From contig JAJQJQ010000024.1 of assembly GCA_028622995.1 (NCBI GenBank), forward strand, positions 1-64,000: a stretch of DNA of 64,000 bases, given 5' to 3'. Under the pieces are notes generated by a model. The model was given only the letters and a program-made list of their open reading frames with translations. It ran no database searches and was not told where the DNA came from. The position numbers and the translations under genes were made by a program. Below, in pieces: positions 24,399 through 37,282 of the stretch. Position 1 is the stretch's first letter, and each line of letters opens with the position of its first letter. The stretch is from Panagrolaimus kolymaensis. Lineage: Eukaryota; Nematoda; Chromadorea; Rhabditida; Panagrolaimidae.

Positions 24399-26149
24399 CT
24401 AAGAGCGCGCAGCATCCAAATTCACTTCAAGATCGTTCTGAAACATCAATCACATTGAACGAAGATAAGGGAAAAGAAAGAAAACATACCAAAGAAACAA
24501 CATTGTAATATAACTTTGAACAGATTTTTTTAGGTGCAGGTTCCCTATAAAAGAATAAGTAAGGATATGAAATAATATAAAGAAAAAAACCTTGATTGGC
24601 TGATGAAGCGATCAAAAAGAGATAAAGGTCGCTTATAAGAAGCGTGAGAATCATCTAATTCACCAGAAGGAAGGTTGTTGAGATCTTCATCTTGGTCATC
24701 AGGTCGTTCTAATTGTTGAACAGGAGAATGAGGTTCTTCATGAGCGCCTTCCCAAACGTTTTGATGTCTTTCCATTTCATGCTCAGGAGAATGAGGATCA
24801 TTACGAGCATGTTCAATAATATTTTCATTTGACATTTTATCATCAGCAGCTGCATCATCACTAACTTCAGTACCAGGTGATTCAACATTATTTTCTTTTG
24901 GAGTTTTGACAGGAGATGTAAGATCTTTACGATGCTTTGAAGGAGAAGATTTTCCACTGAGATAAAGAACATCATCATCGGGATCTTTTGGCGCTCGATC
25001 ATCACCATCAGCACCTTCTTTGTCACCACTTTGATTAGCACTATCATTTTGTTTTGAAGGTTGGAAAGTTTCATTGGCGTTCTAAAAAACAAGAAATGAG
25101 TTAATGAAACAACAAAAGACTGAGTAACTTACTGATGGTTTATAAGAAAATCTTTCATCAACTAATCGACGAAAATCATCAGCACTAGAACCATTCATAC
25201 ATTTAGATCTAATTTCGACAATCATCCTAAAATGTAACACAATGTTAATGAAAGAAAGAGAGAAAATGGAAGAAATAACTAACAAAGTACTAGGAGTTGG
25301 AAATGTTGCAATTGGGATTGATTTCAAGCTTTGATTGATTGGATCATAAGGATGATACTTGAAGTTTTTTGGAAGATCTTTGATGTTCTCATTGTATTGA
25401 ACCATGATAGCAGCAGAAGAATTTGGAGGAAGTTCACCGAGACAATCACAGATGACTCTCACTTTATCAAGAATTTCAACCAAGTCAACAGCAAAATCAT
25501 AACCAGACGAAATTCGAGCATTTGTTGCATTTGGCCTAAAAAACAAACATGGTTAGTTTTGAAATGAAAATCAACAATAATATGAACACATACATTTTCA
25601 CACTCATAGAAGCGGTATTGTAATCGAATTCGAAGCGCAGGCATTCAACCATATCATCTGATTTTCCATTGACTATGACAGCGTAAAAGAACTGAGAAAC
25701 CTAAAAGAAATAAAATGAAACTATTAGTATAAAATAAACGACAATAGACATACCTTTTTTTCTTTGATGGAATCAGTAATTGTTTGCAAAGATTGTTTAT
25801 TGAGCCGCGATTTATCATGCTTCTTGTTGAATATGGGATATTTTCCATCTGAAAAACATGTATGTTAATATGTTGGAGAAGAATATAAAACAAAAAAGCT
25901 AAGTTACTTCGGTTCAAAATACGAACAAATTCGAACGCTTCTTCAGGTAATAGGCCACGATGAAATGCATATGAAGAACATATGAACGATGCGGATCGAA
26001 TCAACCAATCAGCGTGCTTTCCAATAAGCTTCTCGGTCTTTGGATTGAGGCTCCTTTGAAAAAATTCGGATGTTTCTAAATCCTTGCTCTGTAAAAAAAT
26101 AAGCTTATTATTCATGAACAAAGGTTTGAATAAAAATTACCTCATCCAT
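24399..26149 (-). CDS. Meiotic HORMA-domain protein (HIM-3/HTP/HORMAD type)
   Basis: Nine exons (26149-26141, 26088-25908, 25848-25754, 25700-25594, 25535-25284, 25226-25133, 25081-24591, 24544-24490, 24437-24399), 440 residues. The first ~220 residues fit a HORMA domain: WLIRSASFICSSYAFHRGLLPEEAF, FYAVIVNGKSDDMVECLRFEFDY and the KNFKYHPYDP segment seen in HORMADs. HORMA axis proteins load on meiotic chromosomes, assemble through closure motifs and control recombination and synapsis. From about residue 250 the protein is disordered and acidic, with several SP/TP sites (DLTSPVKTPK, DPHSPEHE, EPHSPVQQ) that could be cyclin-dependent or PLK-primed phosphosites. The last ~30 residues (REPAPKKICSKLYYNVVSL and on) are less acidic and may be a closure motif. 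Which of him-3, htp-1/2 or htp-3 it matches is not decided. Confidence 0.85.
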
Positions 26150-26943
26150 TATTTGATGATGTTATTGTTGAAGATAAAGCAATATGAATGATGATGACAA
26201 AAACTTGAATGAAACTGAAAATTTCTTGTATGTACCTTTAGCAAAATTGTTTTTGGTTGCTTCTTTCGAAGATCCTGCACGACAACAATAAGTAGAATTT
26301 TCGTTGTAAAATCACGGACCTTTTAAAAAAATTTTTATCGTGAATTTTAGGATATTAGTTTTCTAAAATTTTCTTATATCTGGCTATTTTGCTTTATGGT
26401 TTTACTTCCCTTCCCTTTTTTTTGTTATCGATTTAGGAGAAGGATTTATAAATTTTACTAAAGAAGAAGCCATTGTTTTTGACAACAACATTTTATGATT
26501 TGTTTTTTTTTCTTCCAAAAAGATATTGATCTTTTTACATTTTTTTCCAAGTTCATCTTTCACTTTGATTTTTAAATATTTTTTTATAAACTCATTGAGT
26601 TTTATTTATCCTTTTCATTGTTATTGTTTACTAGCAACACTCTCTTGTTATTCCATTTTGGCTTGCTATTTTTTTCTAAACTAATTTTATTTATATTAAA
26701 AAAACGACTACAAATTTAAAAAAGGCCTAACCGGCATAGTAAAATTACATTAATAAAGAAGAAATTATGTACATTGTATTTAAAAATTGTGACACGCATT
26801 ATTAAGCCTTATAATTGAGGCAAATTAAAAAAGAAAAAGAAAACTAAATAAAGCAACAAAAAAAGAAGATCAAAAACCGAAATTAAAATTTTTTTTAAAT
26901 GACTAAGAAGAAATGGTTTGTTTGAGAATTATTTATTCTTGAT
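26150..26943. other. Intergenic region
   Basis: T-rich, no gene supported. Lies between the HORMA gene start and the end of the GTPase gene. Confidence 0.45.
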
Positions 26944-29138
26944 TTAGTTTGATGGGAAAACTTTCGTGACTTCTGCCATTCCTCGAGTTTTTTGCTCTCG
27001 AAATATTAATGATGCTCCAACTTGAACATATTCTGGTTTAGCATAAAATTTGAAGCGAACATTTGTCCATGTGCATGGTTTGATTTTATTTTTTGTTGAA
27101 TCATCGATGCTTACGATAGTTGCTGTACGACAAAGGAAACCGATATAAACTAAAAAAAAGTTTTTGTTGTTAGTTTTTTTTTGCAATCAAAGCACAAGTA
27201 TTTTTTTTTTATGGGAGGCATGCAAACAAAAGTTTTGATGATCATAAACATGCTGGGATGGCCGAGTGGTCTAAGGCGGTAGACTCAAGAGTTATTCTCT
27301 TACGCATTATATGCGAGTCGGGGTTTTCTACTCCTCGAATGAGGGCGTGGGTTCAAATCCCACTTCCAGCAAATATTTTTTTCAATTTTTTGCAAAAAAA
27401 AAATAACAAAGACATCTTTTCTCCTTCCAAAAACTTTTTTACCTGTTCCTTGAAATCCAACTTCGATATCACTGCCTGGATGATAAAATAATAAAAATTT
27501 TGCTTCAAATTCCCTGCAAGATGTTGCAGGTTCATCTTCAGCTATCATAACCATTCCACGATGAATAACAATATTATTTTCTTCTTGTTCATCAAATGTC
27601 ACCGCAATACTTGCAGCTTCTCCTGGTAATATGCTAAAGCACGGTTGTTTATTTCTTCGAATTGAAGCCACCCGTCCTTCTTGATAATTTCCATTCCTCG
27701 TTGGTCCTATTTTAATTCGATCTCCAACATATAATATTCCTTCATTTAATAATCCACAAATAACTGTACCGACCCGCGGTACACGAAATACTTCTTCAAC
27801 TTGAAAAAATGGTGATTTTTGTGATAATGCTTTTCGTTCAATCGGTGTAAAACTTGTTGGAAGTATATTTAAAAAGCATTTAAGATTATCCATATTTGTT
27901 CCAGTCACCGATGAAATAATAAATATTGGTATACAATCTTTTGATTGAAGTGAAGCCGCAGCTGATACAGCTTGATCTTTGGTTGTTACAATGCATGTTG
28001 AAGATGTGAGACCTACAGCTTTAAGCAATTTATTTGTACGTGCAATAACACTGAAAAATGATTTTTTAACTTTAATTTTAGAAAAGAAAAATAAAGCAAT
28101 TATCATACTTTAATATTTGTTCATCAGAAACACAATCAACTTTGGTAATTAAAACAAAAATAGAAATATTTAATACCATTGCAAGGCATGCATGTTCTCG
28201 AGTAACAGCTGAAGGCCCTGTGGTTGCAGAAATGGTTAAAGCGCAATAATGTGGATTATATCCACAAAGGCCATAAGTTGTTGTACGAATATATTTTTGA
28301 TCACCTGCGAGATCGATTAAAGTCATGAGTTTAGTCGATTCCTCAACAATTTCATCAAGAGAATTTTTATGACAATTTAAAAGTTGTCCATCCGAATTAA
28401 AGCCTATTACACCTAAGCATACGGATGAAGTTTTACCAGTTTGAAATTCATGTAAATATCGAAAAAGGTTTAATCTTGCTGAACCTTGTCCATTATCAAG
28501 TTGTCCACGACTAAGTACACCACAAAGAGTGGATTTACCCGCTTCTGCGCTACCCAAAATTGCTAATCTAAAAAAAAAGGATTTTAATTATAAAATTAAT
28601 TTACTTTTGCATACCTAATTTGTATAAATGCTTGGTTATCAGGAACTTTACGAATTAAAACTTCTGTTACATATCGCTTTTCCTCTTCCTTCTCCTCCTC
28701 CTCTTTCTCCACATCATTTTCAGCCAAATTATTTATTCCAGAAATAATCTCACGTTCACTTAATACACTAAAGCTTGCACTAATACTATCAGCAATTTGA
28801 TGCAAACATTTTAGCGATTCATCCATTTCACTTTGAATTATTCCAGTTAAGCAACCATTGTCAGATACTCCAATTTCATATATAGCTTCACCTTGCCCCT
28901 CACGTAGCCTCCATTTCATTTGGGTTGTAAGATGATATATTCTTTCTTTAGATAATGAACAAAGTTTTGCTTTATATTCTACGTTACCATTATCATTTTC
29001 AGGTGGTAAAGTTTCATCATTGGTTAAATGTAAACTTGTTGCTTTACGTGAAAGAAGGGTAGCGGTGTCAGCCGAAAATGAACTTGAAAATATTGGGGCT
29101 TGACTTTCTTCCGTAAAATCAGTTAACATAAAATCCAT
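26944..29138 (-). CDS. GTPBP1/GTPBP2-family translational GTPase
   Basis: Four exons (29138-28615, 28567-28109, 28050-27443, 27149-26944), 598 residues. G1 GSAEAGKST at 180-188, G3 DLAGD at 259-263 and G4 TKVD at 315-318 are present; typical family blocks include LDNGQGSARLNLFRYLHEF, RTTTYGLCGYNPHYC, VPRVGTVICG and the C-terminal FREQKTRGMAEVTKV. The family is related to EF-Tu/eEF1A and works in ribosome-associated quality control and mRNA turnover in the cytosol. The family's usual GNVDAGKST is GSAEAGKST here, and G3 has Asp-Gln where His-Glu is usual (LAGHEKY in vertebrates), so the catalytic His is replaced. A Glu-rich run (EKEEEEKEEE) sits before the G domain. The last intron (27442-27150) carries a tRNA-Leu on the opposite strand. 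C. elegans cgp-1 is the likely relative. Confidence 0.9.
27252..27371 (+). tRNA. tRNA-Leu(CAA) with intron, copy 1
   Basis: Acceptor GCTGGGA/TTCCAGC, D arm GCC...GGC, anticodon stem GTAGA/TCTAC, loop with CAA at 27286-27288, an intron of about 36 nt after position 37, long class II variable arm, T arm GTGGG-TTCAAAT-CCCAC and discriminator A; TTTTTTT follows as Pol III terminator. Intron-containing tRNA-Leu(CAA) is the norm in nematodes. It sits antisense inside the last intron of the GTPBP-family gene. Confidence 0.95.
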
Positions 29139-31654
29139 GATTATCGCTTTTTAATAATAATAACGATCGAATGAGAGATTATCTTCCTGTTTAATTTTTG
29201 GGAGTAAAGAAAAAGGAAATAATTAATTCTGTATTCGAGGAATCATTGATGGTTTGAAAGCTAAAAAAGATAAATAAATATTTAATAATTGCGTGGTTTA
29301 TAAAGAAAGTATCAAATCAAAGTCACGAATGAAAATACATATGATTTTTTCAAGGTTATTGTTTTAACTAACTGCTGTTAAAAAAGAAACAATAAAATAA
29401 CATAATGAAAAAGTTTTTAAACTATTGTTGTTTGCCCTCTCTTGATGTGATTATGATGATGCAAGAGAAAAAGAAAAACTAGCATAAACGAATGCGGACG
29501 TCAATCAAACAAATAACGTCTTCAAGATTTTGTTTGAAGTGAAGGAGGAGTGTGTAAAAAACAAGCACATATGATAAGAAGAGGGTTTATAGTTTATCTT
29601 TTTGAAATCAATATGGAAAAGAAAGGATAAACTTCCAAAGATATAAAGCCGCTCATGATCCTGAAGGAAATTAGAGATGCATGTTTCAAAGGTCAAAAAC
29701 ATAACTTTTAAACAAATTATAAAAATGGATTTCAATAGAATCTACTTCATTATTTATACTTTTTGCTTGACTACAAAATGATAAGAGAAAAAACAATTCA
29801 GAAAAAAAGCGGAGTAACAAAACTTAAATTTTGACACCAATATGTGTGAGTAATAAGTGATAATAACTAAAAGTGTTTCAAAAGCATTAACAAAAAATAC
29901 TCGCCTCCTATAACAAAAGTTTATTTCGAAACAATAATTGTCAAATGTGTTTATTCTCGCGCCTTGTAAAAAATAAGAGGATCTTATCCAACATGGTGTA
30001 AAAATGATGCAACAACAACTTTGAAACAATAATATTCTTCTTATTACATGATAGAAAAACAAAACAACCATGCATGGTTACAAACAGAAAAACTAAATGA
30101 AACACTCGTTTTCTGATTTTTAAAGCGCAATGAAAAAATTAAATCAATGAAAGTTTATAAAATATTTTTTAAAAGAATATAAATAGAAATTCAAAAAGTT
30201 ATTGAACGATCATTTTCTTCTCGTTCCATTCTCCTTTCCAACAACCATTGCTGCTTGCTTTCTTCTCGGAGCTGTCGTTAAAAAAATTATTCATTCATCG
30301 TCGTTGTTGCAGCATAGAAAAAGAGAAGAAAAACTCTGGCTCTTTTCCCAATGACACTTTTTTTCTTTTCAACTAGCTAAACAAAAAAAATAGAAAAGGA
30401 AAAAACACACATGTAAAAAAAAGTCAGAGAAAAACAGACATCCATTAAAACAGCTGAAGTTTTTTTTTTCTTCACCGCCGACGCCGACACACAGAAATAA
30501 AAGGTTGATGTTTGTCTGTCGTCATCAATGAACACGATGAGTATTTTTCCTTCTTCTTGAATGTGCAGGTTGTTGTTACTTTGGTCGTTTGTTAAGGATT
30601 GGAGAGCAAAAAAAGAGACACGCATATATCCGAGAATAAAAAATAAAAAGCGAACAATCAGCTGGAACATAATGAATATGCAGAAGAAGAAAAGAACGTA
30701 AAAAGAAAATTGATTGATGAATGTTAGAATGGATTGATTTTAAGATTTTTTTTACATGGGCGTTGATGTTGGTTTGACGTAGTAAATATATAGAAACAAA
30801 CAACAACTAACTTGTTTGTCTTGATTTTTTTTTAAAAGTTTTTCAATGGAAGTCAAGTGAAAAAAAGAGCGGTTAAATAAAAGTTCAAAATTAAACAAAA
30901 AAGTTTAAAAATAGTTAGTATAGTTAGAGGAATAGAAATTTGTAAATTATGAAAAAAATAATTCGAGATGATCGTATTTTCTAAAGTAACTAAAGCATCT
31001 GAAACTATGGTACCTATAATATTATTTACACAAAAACACTGTTGCTCGCATAGCGAGTAGGTAACTTACCAAAAGTTAAAACGCTCAATCACTTTTAAAT
31101 TATTATTTTAATCGGAGCCATGTTTTTATTTAAAAAAAAGAAAAGCAAACGCGGAGAAACAAATAAATTTATTCCAAAGCAAATTTGTAAATGCACTTTA
31201 GCAACATCAAAAAAGGTTATTGTTGTTTATTTGGGTCTTTTCCAAAATGATCAAAAAACAACCAACAAAAAAAAATCAAACCGTTTTAGTAAACAAAAAA
31301 AATAATTTTTGATGCAAGAAATAGTCGTCATGATGATATAAAAAAAGCGAAAAAGTGAGCTATTAAAACAAATTAATGGACGTCGTTTGATTGAATAATA
31401 TGAAGCAATTTGAAGCTCAAGTTTTCAATAGTTAGTTTTTCTTTATTTTTCTGTTACTTTAGTCAACCAATAATACTTTTATTTTGGAGCATTTCTTTTT
31501 TTTTTATTTAGGGTTCGGCCATAATTTCTTTAAAACAAAAAAAAAACTCGACGAGCTTGAAGTGAAATGTCAAAAGAACTATTTTTTATAAAGGATTTAT
31601 TTATTTACACTTTCTTATTTACACATATTTAAAAAAATCAAAAATGATCAATTA
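29139..31654. other. Gene-free interval
   Basis: About 2.5 kb of A/T-rich DNA between the GTPase gene start and the end of the GPCR gene. A small hairpin GCTCGCATAGCGAG occurs near 31045. No coding or RNA gene supported. Confidence 0.5.
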
Positions 31655-34175
31655 TCAATAAGCTAAACCAGCAAAATTAGTTTCAGTTTGAATATTATTA
31701 AACCTTCTTTGTGGACTATTTGTTGAATCAATGAGCATCCTACTGCTTTCATTATTCCATAAATATTGGCCTAATTTATTTAATGGACGTATTCGTTCTC
31801 GAATTCTTGAAAATGTTCCAACTTTTGTTGTCGATGTTGTTGGAGATGTTTTTGATTTATTAATTGAAATAGAGTTTTTTGTAATAGGAATCTTAATTTT
31901 TTCTTCACAACAATTTTCTTGTTGTTGTGTTTTTTCATTTCCAAGATTAAATGAAATTCTTTTGGTTAATGCATGCTTCGAATACGCTGCCGCTGTAGAT
32001 GGTTCAAATGATGACATAGCAGTTGAAAATCTACGATTATAATAATCTGCTGAGGATGAAGATCGACGAGATGGTGTTGGATCACCAACGGATAAAAGAT
32101 TATTTGAAATTTTATAATGTGAGAATAAACCGCCTTGATCATAATGGGATGCATTAAGAGTGGATGCAGTTGATGGATAATGAGATAACTAAAAATTATT
32201 GGTTGTTAGGTACGCGAAGCTATAGAGCCAGTAGTAATTAACTATGTACTTACTTGTTCAGTCCTAGTATGATTCGTTGTTACAGCACTTGAATTTTTTC
32301 GATTATTAGATAAATCAGTTCTTTCAAAAAATTGGTTAAAATCATCGATGTCACTAAAGAAAAATTTCATTGTCACGAAAACTTTCAAAGCCACAAAAAT
32401 CAACTTACTCAAGTTTATCTTTACATCCTTTAAAGAATAATTGGAAGAAAACACTACGAAATTTCCGACTCATTACGCAATAAATTAAAAAATTCACCGC
32501 TGAATTAAGTAATGAAAGTAAATCCATAAAATCACCAAGAGGTAAATAAATTTTTTGATGAAATGTTTTAGATGAAAATATTCCAGTGCAAACTAACATT
32601 AAACCTTGGGGCAATTCAGCTATGAGAAAAATGGAAAGCACTGCCACTAACATGGGTGTTGTATGATCTTTGGGGACTTTTTTCTTCATTACCTAAAAAT
32701 TTATTTGTGGAGTTATAAGAAAATAGACTATAGTTGAATATGATGCAAAAAATGCTGTACCTGACAAAGAGATTTTCTTCGATGTGAAACATCTGCAATA
32801 ATTTTAAGTAAAGCTATGATTGAAACCGTTAATAATAAGCATGGAACAACTTTAAATATCATTCCATTTGACCAAAATGCCATCTAAAAAAACCTTTTTG
32901 TTTCTTACATTTTTTTATGAGTTTTTTTTCAAACCTTTAATTTAAAGCAATCCTTTTCATGAGCTCTTACTGAATAAACTACTGGACCGGTATCATTAAA
33001 ATATTCATCTTCGCCATCAATGATACTGCTTGTAAATTCTGATTCTGAAGAAGTTGTTGAGTTGTTTAAAATTGCTTCAATAAATGCATTTTCTGTATTG
33101 GTATTATTGTTAAATAATGGAATTGTAGTAAGATTTTTAAGGGCTAAATCATCGATATCAATTATGTCATCTGTGATGGGTTTAAGACAAGTTAAATATG
33201 CAGGTGCAGGGATTTCAACTATCTGAAAAAATTTCATAAATTCTTTTGCTCAATTTTCAAAAAAAGAGACTCAAAGTTATTTTTTTTTTCACAGAATTAA
33301 TAATATTCTGACGTAATTATAAATTCCATGAAAACAAAAAAGTTTATGGGAAAAAAAGTAATATTTCTTTGACCAACTAAAATATTAAAAACAGAGTCAA
33401 AAAAGAAAAGAATCATCCCTTGTGGCAAATTTTAAAAAACGTCAAAGAATAATTAAATTACAGCGACACCCTCAACTGTCAATTTTCATTAAAAAAAACA
33501 AAAAACAAAAAAAGTATTACAAACCTCAAAAGTTAAAAAATTTGGTAAATTTACTACAACCATAATTAAACATGTGACAAAGCTAACAATTGCTGTATTT
33601 CGAACTGTTATAGTACTGATTGGACCCGTAGTGGCTTTACGAATGGTAAATACCCGAATTTGTGCTAATGTAACCTAAAAAAAATTAATATTAAAATTTT
33701 TATGATGAGAGGCAAATCTCGGGATGAATTTTTTTACCGTAAGCCAAATGCTTGTTGCATGAAATATCACACTTGAATGGGCATGAAACATAGTAAACCA
33801 TGCCCATGGATATGAGTAATCAGATGGTTCACATCGATTTGCAGCGGATAATAGAAAATGAACAACAAATATAAAATAACTTGACATAACTGAAATATCA
33901 CATAGTGCAACCGCGCAAAGTATAGCATTTACAGGTGAAATCATTTGTGGCCTTGTTAATACTATTACAGTTATAATATTCATCAAAGTACCTAAAAATG
34001 CCAAAATTCTCAATAATAAAAAAATTCTGGTAAGAGACTCACCAGCTATACAAAGCATCATAGCAAGATATGGATGAATATTGCCATAACCAGATTGAAA
34101 AGTATGAATGGCACCAATAAGCCATGTAGAATTTGGAAGTGGTATTGAACCAATTTCACAAAGTCCACCGTTCAT
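31655..34175 (-). CDS. Neuropeptide GPCR, nematode DMSR (myosuppressin-receptor-like) type
   Basis: Seven exons (34175-33738, 33674-33525, 33222-32935, 32883-32761, 32692-32409, 32353-32254, 32188-31655), 638 residues. Rhodopsin-class receptor with TM1 (LLRILAFLGTLMNIITVIVL), TM2 (AILCAVALCDISVMSSYFIF), TM3, TM6 with the DMSR-like DHTTPMLVAVLSIFLIAELP, and TM7 (LSLLNSAVNFLIYCVMSRKF) in which NSAVNFLIY replaces NPxxY, typical for this group. Expected to couple FMRFamide-like peptides to G proteins in neurons or muscle. Oddities: the TM3 end reads ...AQIRV rather than DRY; the second extracellular loop is very long and rich in Asn, Ser and Thr with several N-glycosylation sequons; the C-terminal tail is some 200 residues of Ser/Thr-rich sequence. 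Exon boundaries all join in phase. Confidence 0.9.
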
Positions 34176-36204
34176 TGTTTATTGTTTATTGTGATGAACC
34201 ACCTTTTTTGTTAAAAGTAATATAATCAAATCAAATCCATTAAAGAAAATAAATTTTTTTGGCAAGAATATGGGGCAAATTAGGGTTTACCCGAAATAGA
34301 AAATTCTGAAATTCAAAGTTTTTTTTAGTTAGTTTTGAAGCTTGAGAAAAGATAAAAGCGCGAAATTTCAATTTTTTTCCAAAATAATAATAATCTGCAT
34401 TAATGCAAAAGCTTCTTTTTTAATTTCTCAATTGTTTCTTAATTTTCTCAAACTTTATTTATAGCTTTTAAAAAATAAAAGCCTTGGCTAATAAGAAAAT
34501 AGCTGGATGAATAGAAAATGAGAAAAAAGCATCGAATAATTTTTAGGCGGTAAAAGAATAATCTGAGTGCCAAAAGTCATGGGAATCTCAAATTATTAAA
34601 GAACTAAATATTTTTAAAGAATTAAAAAAACTTTTAACGTCGCCAAAAATGATAAAAATATCAAAGTTTTTTATATAAAAAATTATTAGCCAACATAAAA
34701 AGTAAAAAATGTAAAGTTTCTGTGTTTTTTTTGTTTTAAGGCAAAAATTTGGATAACTTTTTTTCTTTGATGCAGCATAGCCAAATATTATCTTGGATGA
34801 TGAGAGAGGGTAATTTAATTTTAGCTGATTTCAGTCAAAAAAAAATATATTAGAGACAAAAAAGCCCTCTCCAAAAAAAAATGATGATGAACGGAAGAAA
34901 GTCGAAGTAAAGGAAAAAAAAGTTAGTCGAAAAGCAAAGAACATGAAAGACGGAACTCAAAAAAATTTTTTTGTCAACGATGGATTATTAAATCAAGGAT
35001 GATAACATTGATTGAATTTGAAAAATGAAAAATTTATAGACTGACTATGTTTTAAAAACACATAGGGAAAAATATGTATAAAAAAAAAGAGGGACTACAA
35101 AAGTTTTTTAGATTTTTACTCATCTTCTAATAAAAAATAACAACGCCGCGCACGATAATAATTAATGGAAAAAACCCAGTTCCTCAAATTTTAAAAGCAA
35201 ACCCATCATAAACATAAAATTTCTTCCTCCTTTTTTTTACCACCCATTTTGGAATTAAAATTTTATTACATGATAAATAAAAAAAAGAAGTTTGAGAACT
35301 CAGAAGCCCTTCTGGCAAAAACAAAAAATAAAATAAAATTAAGTTTCCTCATAAACGTTCGTTTTATCCTCAAATTTTTTGTTTTAAAGTTTACATACAT
35401 ACTCTAAATTTTTTTATCACTCAAAAGCTTCCGAGTTTCGAGTTAAAGTCAAAATCGAAGTCTATGAAAGTCAGTTAGCCGCCCCTTTACTTTAGTTTTT
35501 TTTTCACACAAAAATGTTTCTTACTTACTTTTTTTATTTTTTACTTTTTTGTTGAAATCCTCTTTTATTTTATGTCATTTACTTACTTACTACTTACAGA
35601 TGTCGTAGAGTCTGTCTAAAATAATGCTTTAGGGTAATAAGCCAAAAACAAAAATGGAAAAAACGAAGCCACGTAAATGAACTTTAAAAAAACAAAACAA
35701 AAAATTAAAAGACAAAAAGTAAATGAAAAAAGAAGCATGACTTTAATGGGATGAAAAGTGTTTCAAATTAACGCCTATTTTTTTCAAAGAGTAATGAACA
35801 AACAACAAATGAGATAAAAACGATAAAATAAAAAATTAAAAGTAGCGCGAGTTTTGTTAGTCAAAAAAAAAATAAAATTCTCAAGGGAAAATAGATAGAT
35901 AACGCGTAAAGCATTAATTTTATTTTTGCAAAAAAATTTTCGAGGAAAAATAAATGTTTTTTTATTTTTGTTTTTACAAGAAAAGTTTAAGGGATCATTA
36001 ACAGCAGATTTTTAGAGATCGAAAAAGTTTTAAAAAAAAAGAAGATGACATGGTGGAATTTCTAACATAAATATTTCTATGAAAAAGGAATAAAAAGATA
36101 TAAACATTAAATACAAAAATAGAGTTTATAGGTTTTTATCTAATAACTTTAAAATTGATCTTGTATTTCTAAAAAAAGCCTTCAAAAAAGTTTCAAAATT
36201 CTAA
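34176..36204. other. Gene-free region upstream of the GPCR
   Basis: A/T-rich with long homopolymers; presumably includes the receptor's promoter. Nothing else supported. Confidence 0.45.
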
Positions 36205-37215
36205 TATGCCTGCAGAGCTGCGATTTCTCCGGCATTCGCCGGCGTCGCCTGCCTTTTCAAAAGGCGATGAATGGCGACGCCAAAAAGTTAGCGAAAATTT
36301 TATGTCGTCGTTTGGCGCGCCAAAAAAATGGCGAAGGAACGCCATTTTTTTGGCGATCCTTCGCCATTTTTTTGGCGATCAAAAAGGCGAAAATAAATTT
36401 TTTTCTCTAAAACATAGAATTTTAAAGTATATAGAATGGCAATAAGAATTTTTGGGAATGTTTTTTCATTTAGTAAAGCAATAAATCGACTTAAAATATT
36501 TTTTTCGTATTTTTGGAGCACCTACTCTCTCCCTGTGGCGTTATTTTTAGTTTTTGCTAAAGAATAGAGGGTGACCCATCTTTTTTTTCTTCATATTATG
36601 TCACGTACATATGCAATCGAACATGAAGAATCTGAATTTGTTAAAATTATTTCTGGTCTAGAACCACTAAGAGCACAAAAGCTGATAAAACAGAACTTTT
36701 CTAAGGATTGTAAAGTTTTATGTGGATTATATGCTTTAAAAAACCCATTCTTTATGTTGGTGTAGCTTTCGAAATAATTATAGGAATTGATAAAATAAAT
36801 CAATTATCAAAGTTTCTAATAATGGTATCAATAGCTATGTTCCAGATACACTCGATATGTCTAATATTAAAAATGATAATGATAAATGTTGTAAAATTTT
36901 CTATTTTCGTTATAAACGACCAAAAATTATTATATATATCAAGTTTAAGCTAAATTTGATAAAGAATAAAAAATGTTTATGCTTTTTTAGTAAACCTTCA
37001 TTCTTACAGACATCAATTTGTAAAAAATAAGAAATTGAAAAAGGCGATCAATGGCGACAAATGGCGATGGATGGCGAAGTAACGCCATCCATCGCCATTT
37101 TTTTTCGTGTTGAGATTTTTTTTCGCCATGGCTCGCCTGCCATATTGGAAAAAAAAGAGAGGCGAGGCGATGGCGGCGAAAAAAGGCGAAGCGAAATCGC
37201 AGCTCTGTATGCCTG
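36205..37215. mobile_element. Non-autonomous hAT-like DNA transposon
   Basis: Element 36213-37207 (995 bp) begins CAGAGCTGCGATTTC and ends with its exact reverse complement GAAATCGCAGCTCTG, a 15-bp perfect terminal inverted repeat. It is flanked by the 8-bp direct repeat TATGCCTG (36205-36212 and 37208-37215). A CAGAG end and an 8-bp target duplication are hallmarks of the hAT superfamily. Both subterminal zones are packed with GGCGA/TCGCC motifs, much more GC-rich than the surroundings and able to form hairpins; subterminal repeats of this kind bind hAT transposase. The middle has a 64-codon open frame (36571-36765) without transposase features, so it must be mobilised in trans. The perfect target duplication suggests a fairly recent insertion. 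Confidence 0.88.
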
Positions 37216-37282
37216 TCGTCAGTGGTGCACATAAATTCAATATCATTTTGTTAAAAATCAAAATAAAATATGCCTTTTTGTA

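Noticed and set aside
31040..31070. GCTCGC/GCGAG hairpin with GGTAACTTACC as a possible SL RNA
   Set aside because: No spliced-leader-like 22-nt sequence, donor site or Sm site was found around it.
36571..36765. ORF inside the hAT element as a possible transposase
   Set aside because: No RNase-H-like or hATC motifs; too short.
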